Positions 25,881-33,055 of a stretch of 64,000 nt of DNA are shown in pieces; position 1 is the stretch's first letter, and every line of letters begins with the position of its first letter. Where the stretch lies: contig NZ_PJMB01000003.1 in assembly GCF_002892835.1 (NCBI RefSeq), positions 62,001 through 126,000 of the forward strand. The letters run 5' to 3'. Origin of the DNA: Arthrobacter sp. AFG7.2. GTDB taxonomy: Bacteria; Actinomycetota; Actinomycetes; Actinomycetales; Micrococcaceae. The position numbers and the translations under genes are program-made. The notes under the pieces were generated by a model. That model was not told where the DNA came from, did no database searches, and was given only the letters and a program-made list of their open reading frames with translations.

Positions 25881-26378
25881 TCAGGCGTTGGCGTGTTCGG
25901 CGAGGATGGCGTCGATCTGGCCGACAGCCTCCTTCATGCCTTCCTCCATACCCATCTGGACCATCTGCTCCATCTGCTCTTCAGATTCGAAGGTGGAGAC
26001 AATGACCATCCTTGTTCGTCCGCCTGCGTCTTCGAGCGTGACTGTGGCGTGCGTGGTGCCCATCGCCTCCACGGGGTCGCCATTATCGTCCGCGAAACCG
26101 TCGTCGAACTCCAGGCGGTTCGGGGCCTGGATGGCAGTGAAACGCCACCAGCCACCCGCCTTTTCACCCTCGGGACCGGTCATGTAATAGCTGGCCTTTC
26201 CGCCGGGCTCGAAGTCGAACCGCTCGAAGGTGGCGGGCCAGGTGGGCGGCCCCCACCAGCGCTCCAGCTGGCGCGGGTCTTCCCAGAGCTGCCAGACGCG
26301 CTCGACGCCGGCGCCGAACTCCGCGGTCAGGGTGAAGCTGAGCGCCTCGAGATTCTTGGTTGTATCAGTAACCGACAT
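25881..26378 (-). CDS. SRPBCC/AHSA1 domain protein
   Basis: A 165-residue protein of the AHSA1 branch of the START-like fold. Typical features are VWQLWEDPRQLERWWGPPTW near residue 30 and the late helix QMGMEEGMKEAVGQ. These proteins have a hydrophobic ligand cavity; no enzyme role is certain. AAGGAAGG precedes the start by seven bases. It follows an ArsR-type repressor by 14 bases, a very common pairing in actinobacteria in which the repressor controls both. Confidence 0.85.
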   Translation of the reverse strand: MSVTDTTKNLEALSFTLTAEFGAGVERVWQLWEDPRQLERWWGPPTWPATFERFDFEPGGKASYYMTGPEGEKAGGWWRFTAIQAPNRLEFDDGFADDNGDPVEAMGTTHATVTLEDAGGRTRMVIVSTFESEEQMEQMVQMGMEEGMKEAVGQIDAILAEHANA

Positions 26379-26392
26379 TGCAGAACCCTTCC

Positions 26393-26725
26393 TTATCCTT
26401 CAGCCAGAATGTCGGCGATCCGGTCGACGCGCTGCCGCCAGATCGCCTCGTACTCATCGAGCAGCAGGCGGGCTTTTTGCAGGCCGTCATGATTACCCCG
26501 CACAATCTGCTCCCTTCCGCGCTTTTCCTTGGTCACCAGGGCTGCGCGCTCCAACACCGCCACGTGCTTTTGTACTGCGGCGAAACTCATGGCGTAAAGG
26601 CCAGCCAGGCCGGATACCGAGTACTCCTCCACCGTCACCCGCCGCACAATATCGCGGCGGGTGGAATCGGCGAGCGCCTGGAACAGGCGGTCAAGTTCGG
26701 TGTCACTCAGCTGATCTACAACCAT
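26393..26725 (-). CDS. ArsR-family repressor paired with AHSA1 gene
   Basis: A 110-residue winged-helix protein (ALADSTRRDIVRRVTVEEYS, recognition helix MSFAAVQKHVAVLERAALV, wing KRGREQIV). No metal-binding cysteines are present, as usual for the ArsR proteins paired with AHSA1. A TATCGT box ends eight bases before the ATG, so the message is probably leaderless. The start codon lies inside a palindrome (26717-26734), which strongly suggests autorepression. Confidence 0.85.
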   Translation of the reverse strand: MVVDQLSDTELDRLFQALADSTRRDIVRRVTVEEYSVSGLAGLYAMSFAAVQKHVAVLERAALVTKEKRGREQIVRGNHDGLQKARLLLDEYEAIWRQRVDRIADILAEG

Positions 26726-26734
26726 TTGGTTGTA
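26717..26734. promoter_or_regulatory. ArsR-type operator over the start codon
   Basis: TACAACCATTTGGTTGTA has perfect 8-bp arms around a 2-base centre. It covers the -10 to +10 region of the ArsR-AHSA1 operon, including the ATG. Confidence 0.7.
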
Positions 26735-26827
26735 CGATAGTCCTGCGTTGCATTCGTGTCAATGGTTTTCGTCAGCACACAGATCCGGCCTCCCGCAGGC
26801 ACTCCCGGCACCGGTATCTTGAAGGCC

Positions 26828-27556
26828 ATGAGCATCTTTTTGGCCGGCGCAGGGCCGGACGCTGCAGCCTTCCCGGAGCTGTTTGACCGCTTTGCCGGGG
26901 AGGTCCAGCAGCGGACCGTCCACCAGCGCCCTGCGCGGGTTGCCATAGTGGTCCATGATCGGGGCGGGAACCCCGAGGGCCTCCTGCCGGCGTACACGGA
27001 GCCGCTTCTGGCCCGCCTGCCACTGGAGACGGTGCCGGTCCTGCTCCATGCCGGTGCACCGGCTGACCCTTCCGTGTTCGACGGCGTTGATGGAGTGGTA
27101 GTGGGCGGCGGACTGACGCCGGCGTACTGGGAAGGCCTCGCCGGTTCTGCGGCCGCCATTTCTCGCGCAGCCGCAGCGGGTACGCCGTACCTGGGCTTTT
27201 CGGCCGGGGCAATGATCGCGCCGGCGAGGGCACTCCTTGGGGGTTACCTGAGCAAGGGAATAGAGGTCTGCGGGGAGGAATGCTCCGAGGGCCTGGCGGA
27301 ACTGGAGATCCGCGCCGGGCTGGGCCTGGCCGGGTTCGCGGTGGACGTGCACGCAGCTCAGGCCGGCACGCTCAGCCGGGCGGTGGGAGCCGTGGCGGCG
27401 GGCCTTGCTGACCGGGCCGTGGCGGTTGACGAAAATACGGCACTGGTTCTGTCCGCAGCAGGCGACGGGTCTTTTGAGGTCCTTGGCCGGGGCAACTGCT
27501 GGGACATCCGCGGGTCCGGTGCCGGCTGCACCGTAACAGTCCTCAACGCCGGCTGA
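26828..27556 (+). CDS. Peptidase S51 / class I amidotransferase-like protein
   Basis: A 242-residue protein with the dipeptidase E/cyanophycinase-like fold. The nucleophile serine lies in the elbow LGFSAGAM, preceded by VVVGGGLTP, and a late VDVHAAQAG may hold the catalytic His. Such enzymes cut Asp-X dipeptides or storage peptides; the substrate here is unknown. ATG 26828 is chosen because a TATCTT box ends seven bases before it. An in-frame start at 26756 would reach into the ArsR promoter. Confidence 0.75.
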   Translation: MSIFLAGAGPDAAAFPELFDRFAGEVQQRTVHQRPARVAIVVHDRGGNPEGLLPAYTEPLLARLPLETVPVLLHAGAPADPSVFDGVDGVVVGGGLTPAYWEGLAGSAAAISRAAAAGTPYLGFSAGAMIAPARALLGGYLSKGIEVCGEECSEGLAELEIRAGLGLAGFAVDVHAAQAGTLSRAVGAVAAGLADRAVAVDENTALVLSAAGDGSFEVLGRGNCWDIRGSGAGCTVTVLNAG

Positions 27557-27595
27557 ACTACCGCCGGGGGTCAGGCCTCCGGAGCCTGCACGGCC

Positions 27596-28330
27596 CTAGC
27601 CGTCGAAGTGGGTGCGGATACCGCTTCCGGACAGCTGCTCGATCAGTTCGGCAGCAACGTCGCGCAGTTTCCGGTTGCGGTTGCTGGATACCTTTGTGAG
27701 GATCTCCATCGCTTCTGACTGGGAACACCTGTTTTGTGCCATGATGACGCCGCAGGCAAGGTTGATGGCTGTCCGGCTTTGCATGGCGGCTTCCAGATCC
27801 TCCGCCCGGCTTTGCGCTGTCTTGATGCGGACCGAGAGGTGGAGCGTGTTGTGGGCCGCGGCTGCAAAGCCTACGGCTTTGTCATAGACGTTCGCTGAGA
27901 AGACGCCCGGTTTCGACGCGAAAAAGTTCAGGGCCGCACTTGCTTCACTGTTGATTTCCAGCGGGACCCCCAGCGAGCTGCGGACGTTGGCCTCTGCGAA
28001 CCTCCGGGTGAGCTCCGGCCACCGGGAATCCGCAGAGACGTCATCGATAATCACTGGGGACATCTCCCGCAGTGCCCTGAGGCACGGGCCGTCGCCCACA
28101 GCCTGCTCCAGCTCATCCAGTTCCACCGCGCGCTGGCTGCTGCCGGCCACGGTGGTGGGCCGCCGCCTGAGCTTCAGGGTAACTGCACATTGGATCTCAT
28201 CGTCGGCTGCTTCAGAGACGGCGGCTGCTGCAAGTCCGGCGAGGCCGGTGAGGAACTCAACAGCGTTTTCCGCACCCACCAGGATGGTCTGGAGTTGTTC
28301 TAGAGGTTCGTTGCCCGGTGCACTCGACAT
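27596..28330 (-). CDS. GAF-ANTAR regulator 1
   Basis: A 244-residue predicted RNA-binding antiterminator. A GAF sensor domain spans about residues 35-165 (QAVGDGPCLRALREMSPVIIDD, SLGVPLEI) and an ANTAR domain the last 60 (MQSRTAINLACGVIMAQNRC, then SQSEAMEILTKVSSNRNRK). ANTAR proteins bind paired hexaloop hairpins in nascent RNA. The start at 28330 is six bases after a TAGGAT box, so leaderless. It is the only intact one of the four copies here on the reverse strand and lies next to a degraded copy. Confidence 0.85.
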   Translation of the reverse strand: MSSAPGNEPLEQLQTILVGAENAVEFLTGLAGLAAAAVSEAADDEIQCAVTLKLRRRPTTVAGSSQRAVELDELEQAVGDGPCLRALREMSPVIIDDVSADSRWPELTRRFAEANVRSSLGVPLEINSEASAALNFFASKPGVFSANVYDKAVGFAAAAHNTLHLSVRIKTAQSRAEDLEAAMQSRTAINLACGVIMAQNRCSQSEAMEILTKVSSNRNRKLRDVAAELIEQLSGSGIRTHFDG

Positions 28331-28354
28331 GGGCCAATCCTACTGTCCCGCGTG

Positions 28355-28383
28355 TCCAAACCGCAGCGGGAGTGCGGTTTGGA
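28355..28383 (-). terminator. Hairpin after the degraded ANTAR gene
   Basis: A perfect 11-bp stem (28355-28365 with 28373-28383) and a 7-base loop. Read on the reverse strand it lies 17 bases past the stop of the ANTAR remnant at 28400 and upstream of the regulator 1 promoter, so it is best read as the old gene's terminator. Confidence 0.6.
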
Positions 28384-28399
28384 CGGGAAGGCGCCCCTG

Positions 28400-28553
28400 T
28401 CAGCGGATATTTATGTAGTGCGCACTACTCATGGCATCCTCCTGACCGCAGCGGTTCTGGGCCATGATGATGCCGATGTCCACATCCCGGCCTACATCCA
28501 GCTTGGGTACCACCAAGGACAGTCGCAATCCTGCTGAGGGAGAGGCCACACCG
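28400..28553 (-). pseudogene. Degraded GAF-ANTAR gene remnant
   Basis: Reverse-strand translation of 28553-28400 gives, in one frame, VASPSAGLRLSLVV and then DVDIGIIMAQNRCGQEDAM before a TGA. The first piece matches the end of the GAF domain of regulator 4 (ASQASASLRLVLRI) and the second its ANTAR core (VIDMAIGAIMAENRCSRDTA) and that of regulator 1 (ACGVIMAQNRCSQSEAM). About 20 residues between them and most of the ANTAR helices after them are missing, and no start codon or GAF body remains. It lies between two intact copies and is followed by a terminator-like hairpin, so it is a decayed fifth copy. Confidence 0.75.
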
Positions 28554-28600
28554 TTAGTAACGCGGCTTCAGGAAAAGATCCTTGGCTTTATGCTGAGACT

Positions 28601-29317
28601 ATGGCGCAACTTCCCCTTGACGAGCTCAGCACTGTCATTGCTCGTATTCAGGGACTGCTGCTGACGGAGGAAAAGGTCACCACAGCCGTCCGGCTCCTGG
28701 CCCAGGCCGCTAAGGAGTCGGTGCCCGGCACCATTGGAGCCGGGGTTTCCCTCCTTGACGCGCGGGGGCGCCGCACCAGCAGCGGCTACACGGACATGAT
28801 CGTGCGCCAGGCGGACGCCGTCCAGTACGAACGCGGGGAAGGCCCTTGCCTCACAGCCTGGGCCGCTGAGGAACCCGTGTTGGTCCCTGACCTCGCCTCC
28901 GAGTCCCGGTGGCCGGAGTGGCGCAAAGGAGTTGCCGGACTGCCCATCCTGTCTGTGGTCAGCGCGCCCCTGATGGCTGGCGGGCAATCCATCGGCGCCT
29001 TGAAGTTGTACGCAGCTGCGCCCAACGTTTATGACGAGGGCAGCGCCGCCCTGCTCCAGCTCTTCGCCGCCCCGGCAGCCACCCTGCTCTCGCATATCCA
29101 GGCCAGCGAGGCTCCGCTCAGGATGAGCGAGGGGCTGCAGGCATCCCTGTATACCCGGGACATGGTGAACCGCGCCTGCGGCGTCCTGATGGAGCGGCGG
29201 GCTCTCTCCCATGAAGATGCCCTGCAGCTGCTGATCAAGCAGGCCCGTGAAGAACATGCAGCATTGCACCAAGTGTGTGAACGTGTCCTCGCCGGGACGC
29301 CGGCCTCCGGAATTTAG
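28601..29317 (+). CDS. GAF-ANTAR regulator 2
   Basis: A 238-residue protein with an N-terminal helix, a GAF domain (GVSLLDARGRRTSSGYTD, RGEGPCLTAWAAEEPVLVPD) and a C-terminal ANTAR domain (TRDMVNRACGVLMERRALSH). It is the most divergent of the four copies. TATGCT at 28589-28594 ends six bases before the ATG, a leaderless start. A small partner gene follows eight bases after its stop. Confidence 0.85.
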   Translation: MAQLPLDELSTVIARIQGLLLTEEKVTTAVRLLAQAAKESVPGTIGAGVSLLDARGRRTSSGYTDMIVRQADAVQYERGEGPCLTAWAAEEPVLVPDLASESRWPEWRKGVAGLPILSVVSAPLMAGGQSIGALKLYAAAPNVYDEGSAALLQLFAAPAATLLSHIQASEAPLRMSEGLQASLYTRDMVNRACGVLMERRALSHEDALQLLIKQAREEHAALHQVCERVLAGTPASGI

Positions 29318-29324
29318 GACGGCC

Positions 29325-29654
29325 ATGGGTTTCGATGCCAATGAGCCGGAACAACGGCGCAGGCTCCGTGCAGCTATCAAGGCGGTGGACATCTCAGTAT
29401 CCGAGTTGTGGTTGAAGTACTTCGGCCTCTCCGGAGACGCCGGAGAATATGAGGTGGAAGCCTACCTGCAGGGGCTCCTGTCCCTGCCGCCGGTCCAGCG
29501 CGACCTGCTTGCCCTGGCAGCCAACGAACTGATTGACGATCTCCCGCGGCCGCGGGCACCTTACTCCGATGATTTTGAGGATGCTGACCAGGGTGACGCG
29601 GAATCAGCGGGCCGCGAGGACGGCGGCGGACGCCAACCGGAGCCGGGCGAGTAG
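29325..29654 (+). CDS. Small GAF-ANTAR partner protein A
   Basis: A 109-residue protein of no named family. The core ELWLKYFGLSGDAGEYEVEA, then LPPVQRDLLALAANELIDD, aligns with the 83-residue protein at 30566 (KLWMYYYGIGGDIDEMSLDA, LPAAQVELISAAMTEMAEG), so the two are paralogues. An acidic tail (DDFEDADQGD) is unique to this copy. AGGAC precedes ATG 29325. It lies directly behind GAF-ANTAR regulator 2, as the other copy lies directly ahead of regulator 4, which suggests that it binds or modulates these regulators. Confidence 0.7.
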   Translation: MGFDANEPEQRRRLRAAIKAVDISVSELWLKYFGLSGDAGEYEVEAYLQGLLSLPPVQRDLLALAANELIDDLPRPRAPYSDDFEDADQGDAESAGREDGGGRQPEPGE

Positions 29655-29838
29655 CTGACGCGGCCCCTATATCAAAGAGCGTGCCATATCAATAGTCCCG
29701 GCATGGGCGTAGTCTCGATAGTAGGAGATTTCCGGATAGCAACAGATCCAGGGGTTGAATAGCCGGGCCAGCCGCGTAGAGAGCGGCAGACCGCACGCCA
29801 GCAGCAATGTTTCTGGCACGCCTAGGGATCGAGGCCTG
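29655..29838. other. Leader region of GAF-ANTAR regulator 3
   Basis: This 184-bp region carries a direct repeat ATATCAA (29675-29681, 29692-29698) and short stems such as GCCGC/GCGGC around a 7-base loop. I found no clear sigma-A promoter and no pair of hairpins that fits the ANTAR hexaloop rule. Confidence 0.3.
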
Positions 29839-30564
29839 ATGGCCAAGGAAAGTACGCTCACCACTTCTGACCGGATGCAGGACTTGCTGCTTGACAGCCC
29901 CGGCTTCCCCGAATTCCTCCTGGGCCTGGCCACTATCTCGGCCTCACTTCTGGGCCCGGGAAGACCCTTTTCCTGCACCATCACGATGGAACGCGACGGC
30001 GGCCCGGCCACAGTTGCCAGCAGCAGCGAGGAGGGCCGGCGGCTGGATGAAACACAGTACGCGTTCAACGACGGGCCATGCCTCACTGCCGTGCGGCAAC
30101 AGCAGCTTGTGCGAGTCCCGGACCTGACCAGCGACGAACGATGGAGCGACTACCTGAAAGCCGCAGTCCGGGAAGGTGTACGGTCGGCGCTTGCGGTCCC
30201 CATCGCCGTAGACCTGCCAGTGCGGGCCAGTCTCAACTGCTACGCACACACCGCAGGTGCTTTCAACGAGGAAACAGTGGAGCTCCTGGAACAGCACGCT
30301 GCCTCCATGTCCAGGGTTCTCCGGATCGCCCTGCGCCTGCATGGGGCGGAGGTGTATCCGCAGCACCTCAGGGCTGCGCTCAAGTCACGGGCCGTTGTGG
30401 ACGCAGCCGTGTCGCTGATTATGCTCCAGCACCGGGGCGGGCGGAACGGCGCGCTGGAAATCCTCCGGCTGGCTGCAACGTCCAGTAACCGCAGAATCAG
30501 CGAGATCGCCAGTGACATTGTCCGGGGAGTCCGGCTCCCGGCACACCAGGCGGACGGAGCCTAG
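29839..30564 (+). CDS. GAF-ANTAR regulator 3
   Basis: A 241-residue GAF-ANTAR protein. The GAF part includes FNDGPCLTAVRQQQLVRVPD and VREGVRSALAVPIAVD; the ANTAR part LKSRAVVDAAVSLIMLQHRG is altered from the usual A-x-G-x-L/I-M-A, with Val-Ser before the LIM. ATG 29839 follows GAGG by four bases; upstream in-frame codons lack a site. The stop TAG is followed one base later by the start of the small partner gene at 30566, so regulator 3, the partner and regulator 4 form one operon. Confidence 0.85.
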   Translation: MAKESTLTTSDRMQDLLLDSPGFPEFLLGLATISASLLGPGRPFSCTITMERDGGPATVASSSEEGRRLDETQYAFNDGPCLTAVRQQQLVRVPDLTSDERWSDYLKAAVREGVRSALAVPIAVDLPVRASLNCYAHTAGAFNEETVELLEQHAASMSRVLRIALRLHGAEVYPQHLRAALKSRAVVDAAVSLIMLQHRGGRNGALEILRLAATSSNRRISEIASDIVRGVRLPAHQADGA

Positions 30565-30565
30565 G

Positions 30566-30817
30566 ATGTTTCCTTACGAGGCCGGTGGCTCCGGGCAGCC
30601 GGACGGCTCTGCCCACCACAGCAAGGGCGCCGCCCAGAGGTTCCGTGAGGCGCAGCTGCCACTCGAGAAGCTGTGGATGTACTACTACGGCATTGGCGGT
30701 GACATCGATGAGATGTCCTTGGATGCCTTCCTCCATGACGCGCTTGACATTCCCGCCGCGCAGGTGGAACTCATCTCCGCAGCGATGACGGAAATGGCAG
30801 AAGGTGATGCCCCATGA
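30566..30817 (+). CDS. Small GAF-ANTAR partner protein B
   Basis: An 83-residue protein, paralogue of 29325-29654 through the shared pattern LW-x-x-YYG-x-x-GD with an acidic, helix-forming second half. GGAG lies ahead of ATG 30566. Its stop overlaps the ATG of regulator 4 (ATGA), so it is translationally coupled between two GAF-ANTAR genes. Small size, acidity and strict neighbourhood suggest a protein partner rather than an enzyme. I know no characterised homologue. Confidence 0.7.
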   Translation: MFPYEAGGSGQPDGSAHHSKGAAQRFREAQLPLEKLWMYYYGIGGDIDEMSLDAFLHDALDIPAAQVELISAAMTEMAEGDAP

Positions 30818-31581
30818 CGTCCTACGAAGAGAGCCCTGGCAGCCTGGACACGGGCCGGCAGGAGTTCCACGGCGCGGAAACGACACTGCAGAACCTGGTC
30901 CTGGACAGCCAGGACATCGTCGACTTTCTCACGGAGCTGGCGGTCATCGCATCTTCCCGGCTGTCCACCCCTGGATATCCTGTCCACGCCGGAGTTACGG
31001 TGCTCCGCCACAAGCGGCCCGAGGCTGTGGCCAGCAGCGATGCCCAGGCTAAAGCCCTGGACGAGCTGCAGAACGGCTTTGGGGACGGCCCTTGCCTCAC
31101 TGCCCTGCGCATCAAAAGGCCGCTGCTGGTTTCGGATCTGACCGGCGAGCAACGGTGGCCGTACGCGAAGGCTGCCAAGGCGAACGGCGTAGCCTCAATC
31201 CTTGCGGTGCCGCTGGATTTGGCCGGCGAGGCGGAAGCAGTCCTGAACCTCTATTCCGGCCGCACCCACGGATTTTCGGCTGACGACATCTCCACGGTGG
31301 AAGGGTTTGCAAGCCAGGCGTCAGCGTCACTGCGGCTGGTCCTTCGCATCACGCAGTTGAGTGAAGCGCGGAATGACCTCTCCAGTGCCCTGGAGTCCCG
31401 CACCGTCATAGACATGGCCATTGGCGCCATCATGGCCGAAAACAGATGCAGCCGGGATACCGCATTCAGCATCCTCACCAAGGCCTCCAGCACGCGGAAC
31501 GTCAAGCTCCGGGAGGTGGCAGCTTCCGTAATTGCATCCATCTCCGGCGAAAAGCAGATCAACACTTTCTTCGACGAGTAG
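30814..31581 (+). CDS. GAF-ANTAR regulator 4
   Basis: A 255-residue GAF-ANTAR protein, close to regulator 1 in its ANTAR part (LESRTVIDMAIGAIMAENRC, then ILTKASSTRNVKLREVAASV). The GAF domain has FGDGPCLTALRIKRPLLVSD and ASILAVPLDLAGEAE. It is the last gene of the regulator 3-partner-regulator 4 operon. The next gene downstream, a 65-residue protein, has a leader with ANTAR-type hairpins and could be a direct target. Confidence 0.85.
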   Translation: MTSYEESPGSLDTGRQEFHGAETTLQNLVLDSQDIVDFLTELAVIASSRLSTPGYPVHAGVTVLRHKRPEAVASSDAQAKALDELQNGFGDGPCLTALRIKRPLLVSDLTGEQRWPYAKAAKANGVASILAVPLDLAGEAEAVLNLYSGRTHGFSADDISTVEGFASQASASLRLVLRITQLSEARNDLSSALESRTVIDMAIGAIMAENRCSRDTAFSILTKASSTRNVKLREVAASVIASISGEKQINTFFDE

Positions 31582-31756
31582 GCGCGGCTTCCCCCAAGAG
31601 GCACCCCATCCGCCGGCAGGCGTGACGAGGCTCACCCGAAACATTCTTGAGACCCGCCCTTCCAGCTGGGCACTATTGAAGGCAGCGGCAGGAAGATCCA
31701 TCCGGGGCGCAGCGCTTCCTGCATGCCGGTGTGCTTGATCACATCCAGCTGAATCC
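31582..31756. other. Intergenic region with repeated 11-mer
   Basis: No gene is visible in this stretch. GCACTATTGAA at 31670-31680 recurs at 31782-31792, each about 17 bases after a TTG-starting hexamer (TTGAGA 31647, TTGCCA 31759). These could be two related promoters, but neither has a clean TANNNT box. Confidence 0.3.
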
Positions 31757-31872
31757 GGTTGCCAAACCGTACTGGCAACCTGCACTATTGAAATCACGGG
31801 AATGCGCTTTCCCACCTGCAGTCCGTCCTCATAGACGAGGACACGGTCCGGGCAATGAAGACTCCGGGCCGT
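31757..31872 (+). ncRNA. Candidate ANTAR-responsive leader RNA
   Basis: Four consecutive hairpins precede the gene at 31899. H1: GGTTGCCA/TGGCAACC (31757-31764, 31773-31780), whose 8-base loop contains ACCGTA closed by an A-C mismatch. H2: GGGAA/TTCCC (31798-31813) with a six-base loop TGCGCT. H3: GTCCTC/GAGGAC (31825-31842) with the six-base loop ATAGAC, which has A1 and G4 as ANTAR proteins require. H4: ACGGTCCGG/CCGGGCCGT (31843-31872) begins at once; the GGAC of H3 could instead pair with GTCC just after H4, giving a mutually exclusive fold. No T run follows H4, so ordinary termination is not shown. Confidence 0.45.
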
Positions 31873-31898
31873 CCACCGCAAGAAATGGAAGTTGAATA

Positions 31899-32096
31899 AT
31901 GACGTTCGATGCCAGTAACTCCGTGACCCTGAAAATCTGGGACCGGTCCACCCTGCACCACACCCTCGACTCAGCGGTCAGCGACCTTTCCGCCCGGCAC
32001 AACACCACCACCTGCCGTGTCGCCGTCACGTGCAGCGGGCCTAACACCTTCACCCTGAGCCTTCGCGGCGAAGGCCAGGCGCTGGCCTCCGCCTAA
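31899..32096 (+). CDS. Small 65-residue protein, paralogue of 45968-46180
   Basis: A 65-residue protein with predicted beta-alpha-beta character (SVTLKIWDR, LDSAVSDLSARHNTTTCRVA, TFTLSLRGEG). It resembles the 70-residue protein encoded with the GH42 gene (LNSAVQELQVIATRTRTHGI, FRVSLSD) in length, order of elements and the L-N/D-SAV motif. No known domain is recognised. Its leader carries the candidate ANTAR hairpins, so antitermination control is possible. A strong terminator follows at 32107. Confidence 0.6.
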   Translation: MTFDASNSVTLKIWDRSTLHHTLDSAVSDLSARHNTTTCRVAVTCSGPNTFTLSLRGEGQALASA

Positions 32097-32106
32097 GCGG
32101 CACAGC

Positions 32107-32150
32107 CGGAAGCGGACGACGGCGGGGCAGCCCGCCGTCGTCCGCTTCCG
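32107..32150. terminator. Terminator, GACGGCGGG-type hairpin
   Basis: A perfect 20-bp stem (32107-32126 with 32131-32150) and a GCAG loop, holding the recurrent core GCGGACGACGGCGGG. Confidence 0.85.
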
Positions 32151-32181
32151 TTAACGCCGCCAGCACTTAGTGTTGTTAACC

Positions 32182-33027
32182 ATGAGGCAGCAACCACGGG
32201 CCCAGGCCGACGCCCTCCCCGCAGGCCCGGCGAAACCCGCCACGAACCCGCTTTCCGTGGTCCCGGCTGCCCTTGTCTCGGCGTCGGGCTTCCTGCTCTT
32301 CGCATGGCAGGACCGCCTCTCCGGGTTCCTGCTGCTGGCAGCCGCGCTGGCTGTGGCCGCGTTCATCAGCCGCCGGCTCCTGGTTGACCTGGCACTGATC
32401 GGCGTGGGCCTGTCTGCCATGAGCCTGGTCCCCATCACCACGGACATCAGCACCGAACATATGTCCGTGATGGGAACCGCCATGGTCCTCGCCGTCGGCA
32501 TTCCCTATTCGGTCTCGAGGTTCGTCACCAGGGACCACGCGATCCGCTTTCCCATCAGGACCGGTCAACCATGGACGCGGGCCGAGAAGTGGTACCTGCC
32601 TGCAGTCCTGGTGATCGGGTACGCGCTTATGCCTGTGTACATGATCCGTACCGGCGTCTACACCAACTGGCCTGCGGTGAGCGACCCGGACGGGATCGCC
32701 CGGCTGTTCCTTGGCACCAACGTCTTGGGCATCTGGGACGAACTCTTCTTCATCTGCACGGCGTTCACCCTGCTGCGCCGGCACGTGCCCGACTGGCAGG
32801 CCAACCTGCTGCAGGCGGTCCTGTTCACATCGTTCCTCTGGGAACTGGGCTTCCACTCGTGGGCGCCCTTCTTTATCTTCCCGTTTGCGCTGCTGCAGGC
32901 CCGGTTGTTCACGGTGACCAGGTCGCTGTCCTACATTGTCAGCGTCCACCTGCTGTTCGACTTCGTGCTGTTCCTGGTCCTCATCCATGCGCACAACCGC
33001 GAATGGATCGACATTTTCCTGTACTAA
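32182..33027 (+). CDS. CPBP-like membrane protein
   Basis: A 281-residue membrane protein with about seven or eight hydrophobic helices. The segment LGIWDELFFICTAF resembles the EExxR-type motif of CPBP (Abi/Rce1-like) proteases but has DE in place of EE, and a later FLWELGFHSW and SVHLLFDFVLF give the other polar residues. Protease activity is therefore possible but not secure. ATG 32182 follows a TAGTGT box by eight bases (leaderless). Confidence 0.65.
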   Translation: MRQQPRAQADALPAGPAKPATNPLSVVPAALVSASGFLLFAWQDRLSGFLLLAAALAVAAFISRRLLVDLALIGVGLSAMSLVPITTDISTEHMSVMGTAMVLAVGIPYSVSRFVTRDHAIRFPIRTGQPWTRAEKWYLPAVLVIGYALMPVYMIRTGVYTNWPAVSDPDGIARLFLGTNVLGIWDELFFICTAFTLLRRHVPDWQANLLQAVLFTSFLWELGFHSWAPFFIFPFALLQARLFTVTRSLSYIVSVHLLFDFVLFLVLIHAHNREWIDIFLY

Positions 33028-33055
33028 GCCCCCTGCAACGAAAGCGACCACCACC

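Noticed and set aside
28415..28428. GTAGTGCGCACTAC perfect palindrome as an operator
   Set aside because: It falls inside the decayed ANTAR reading frame and not at a usable promoter position; likely chance.
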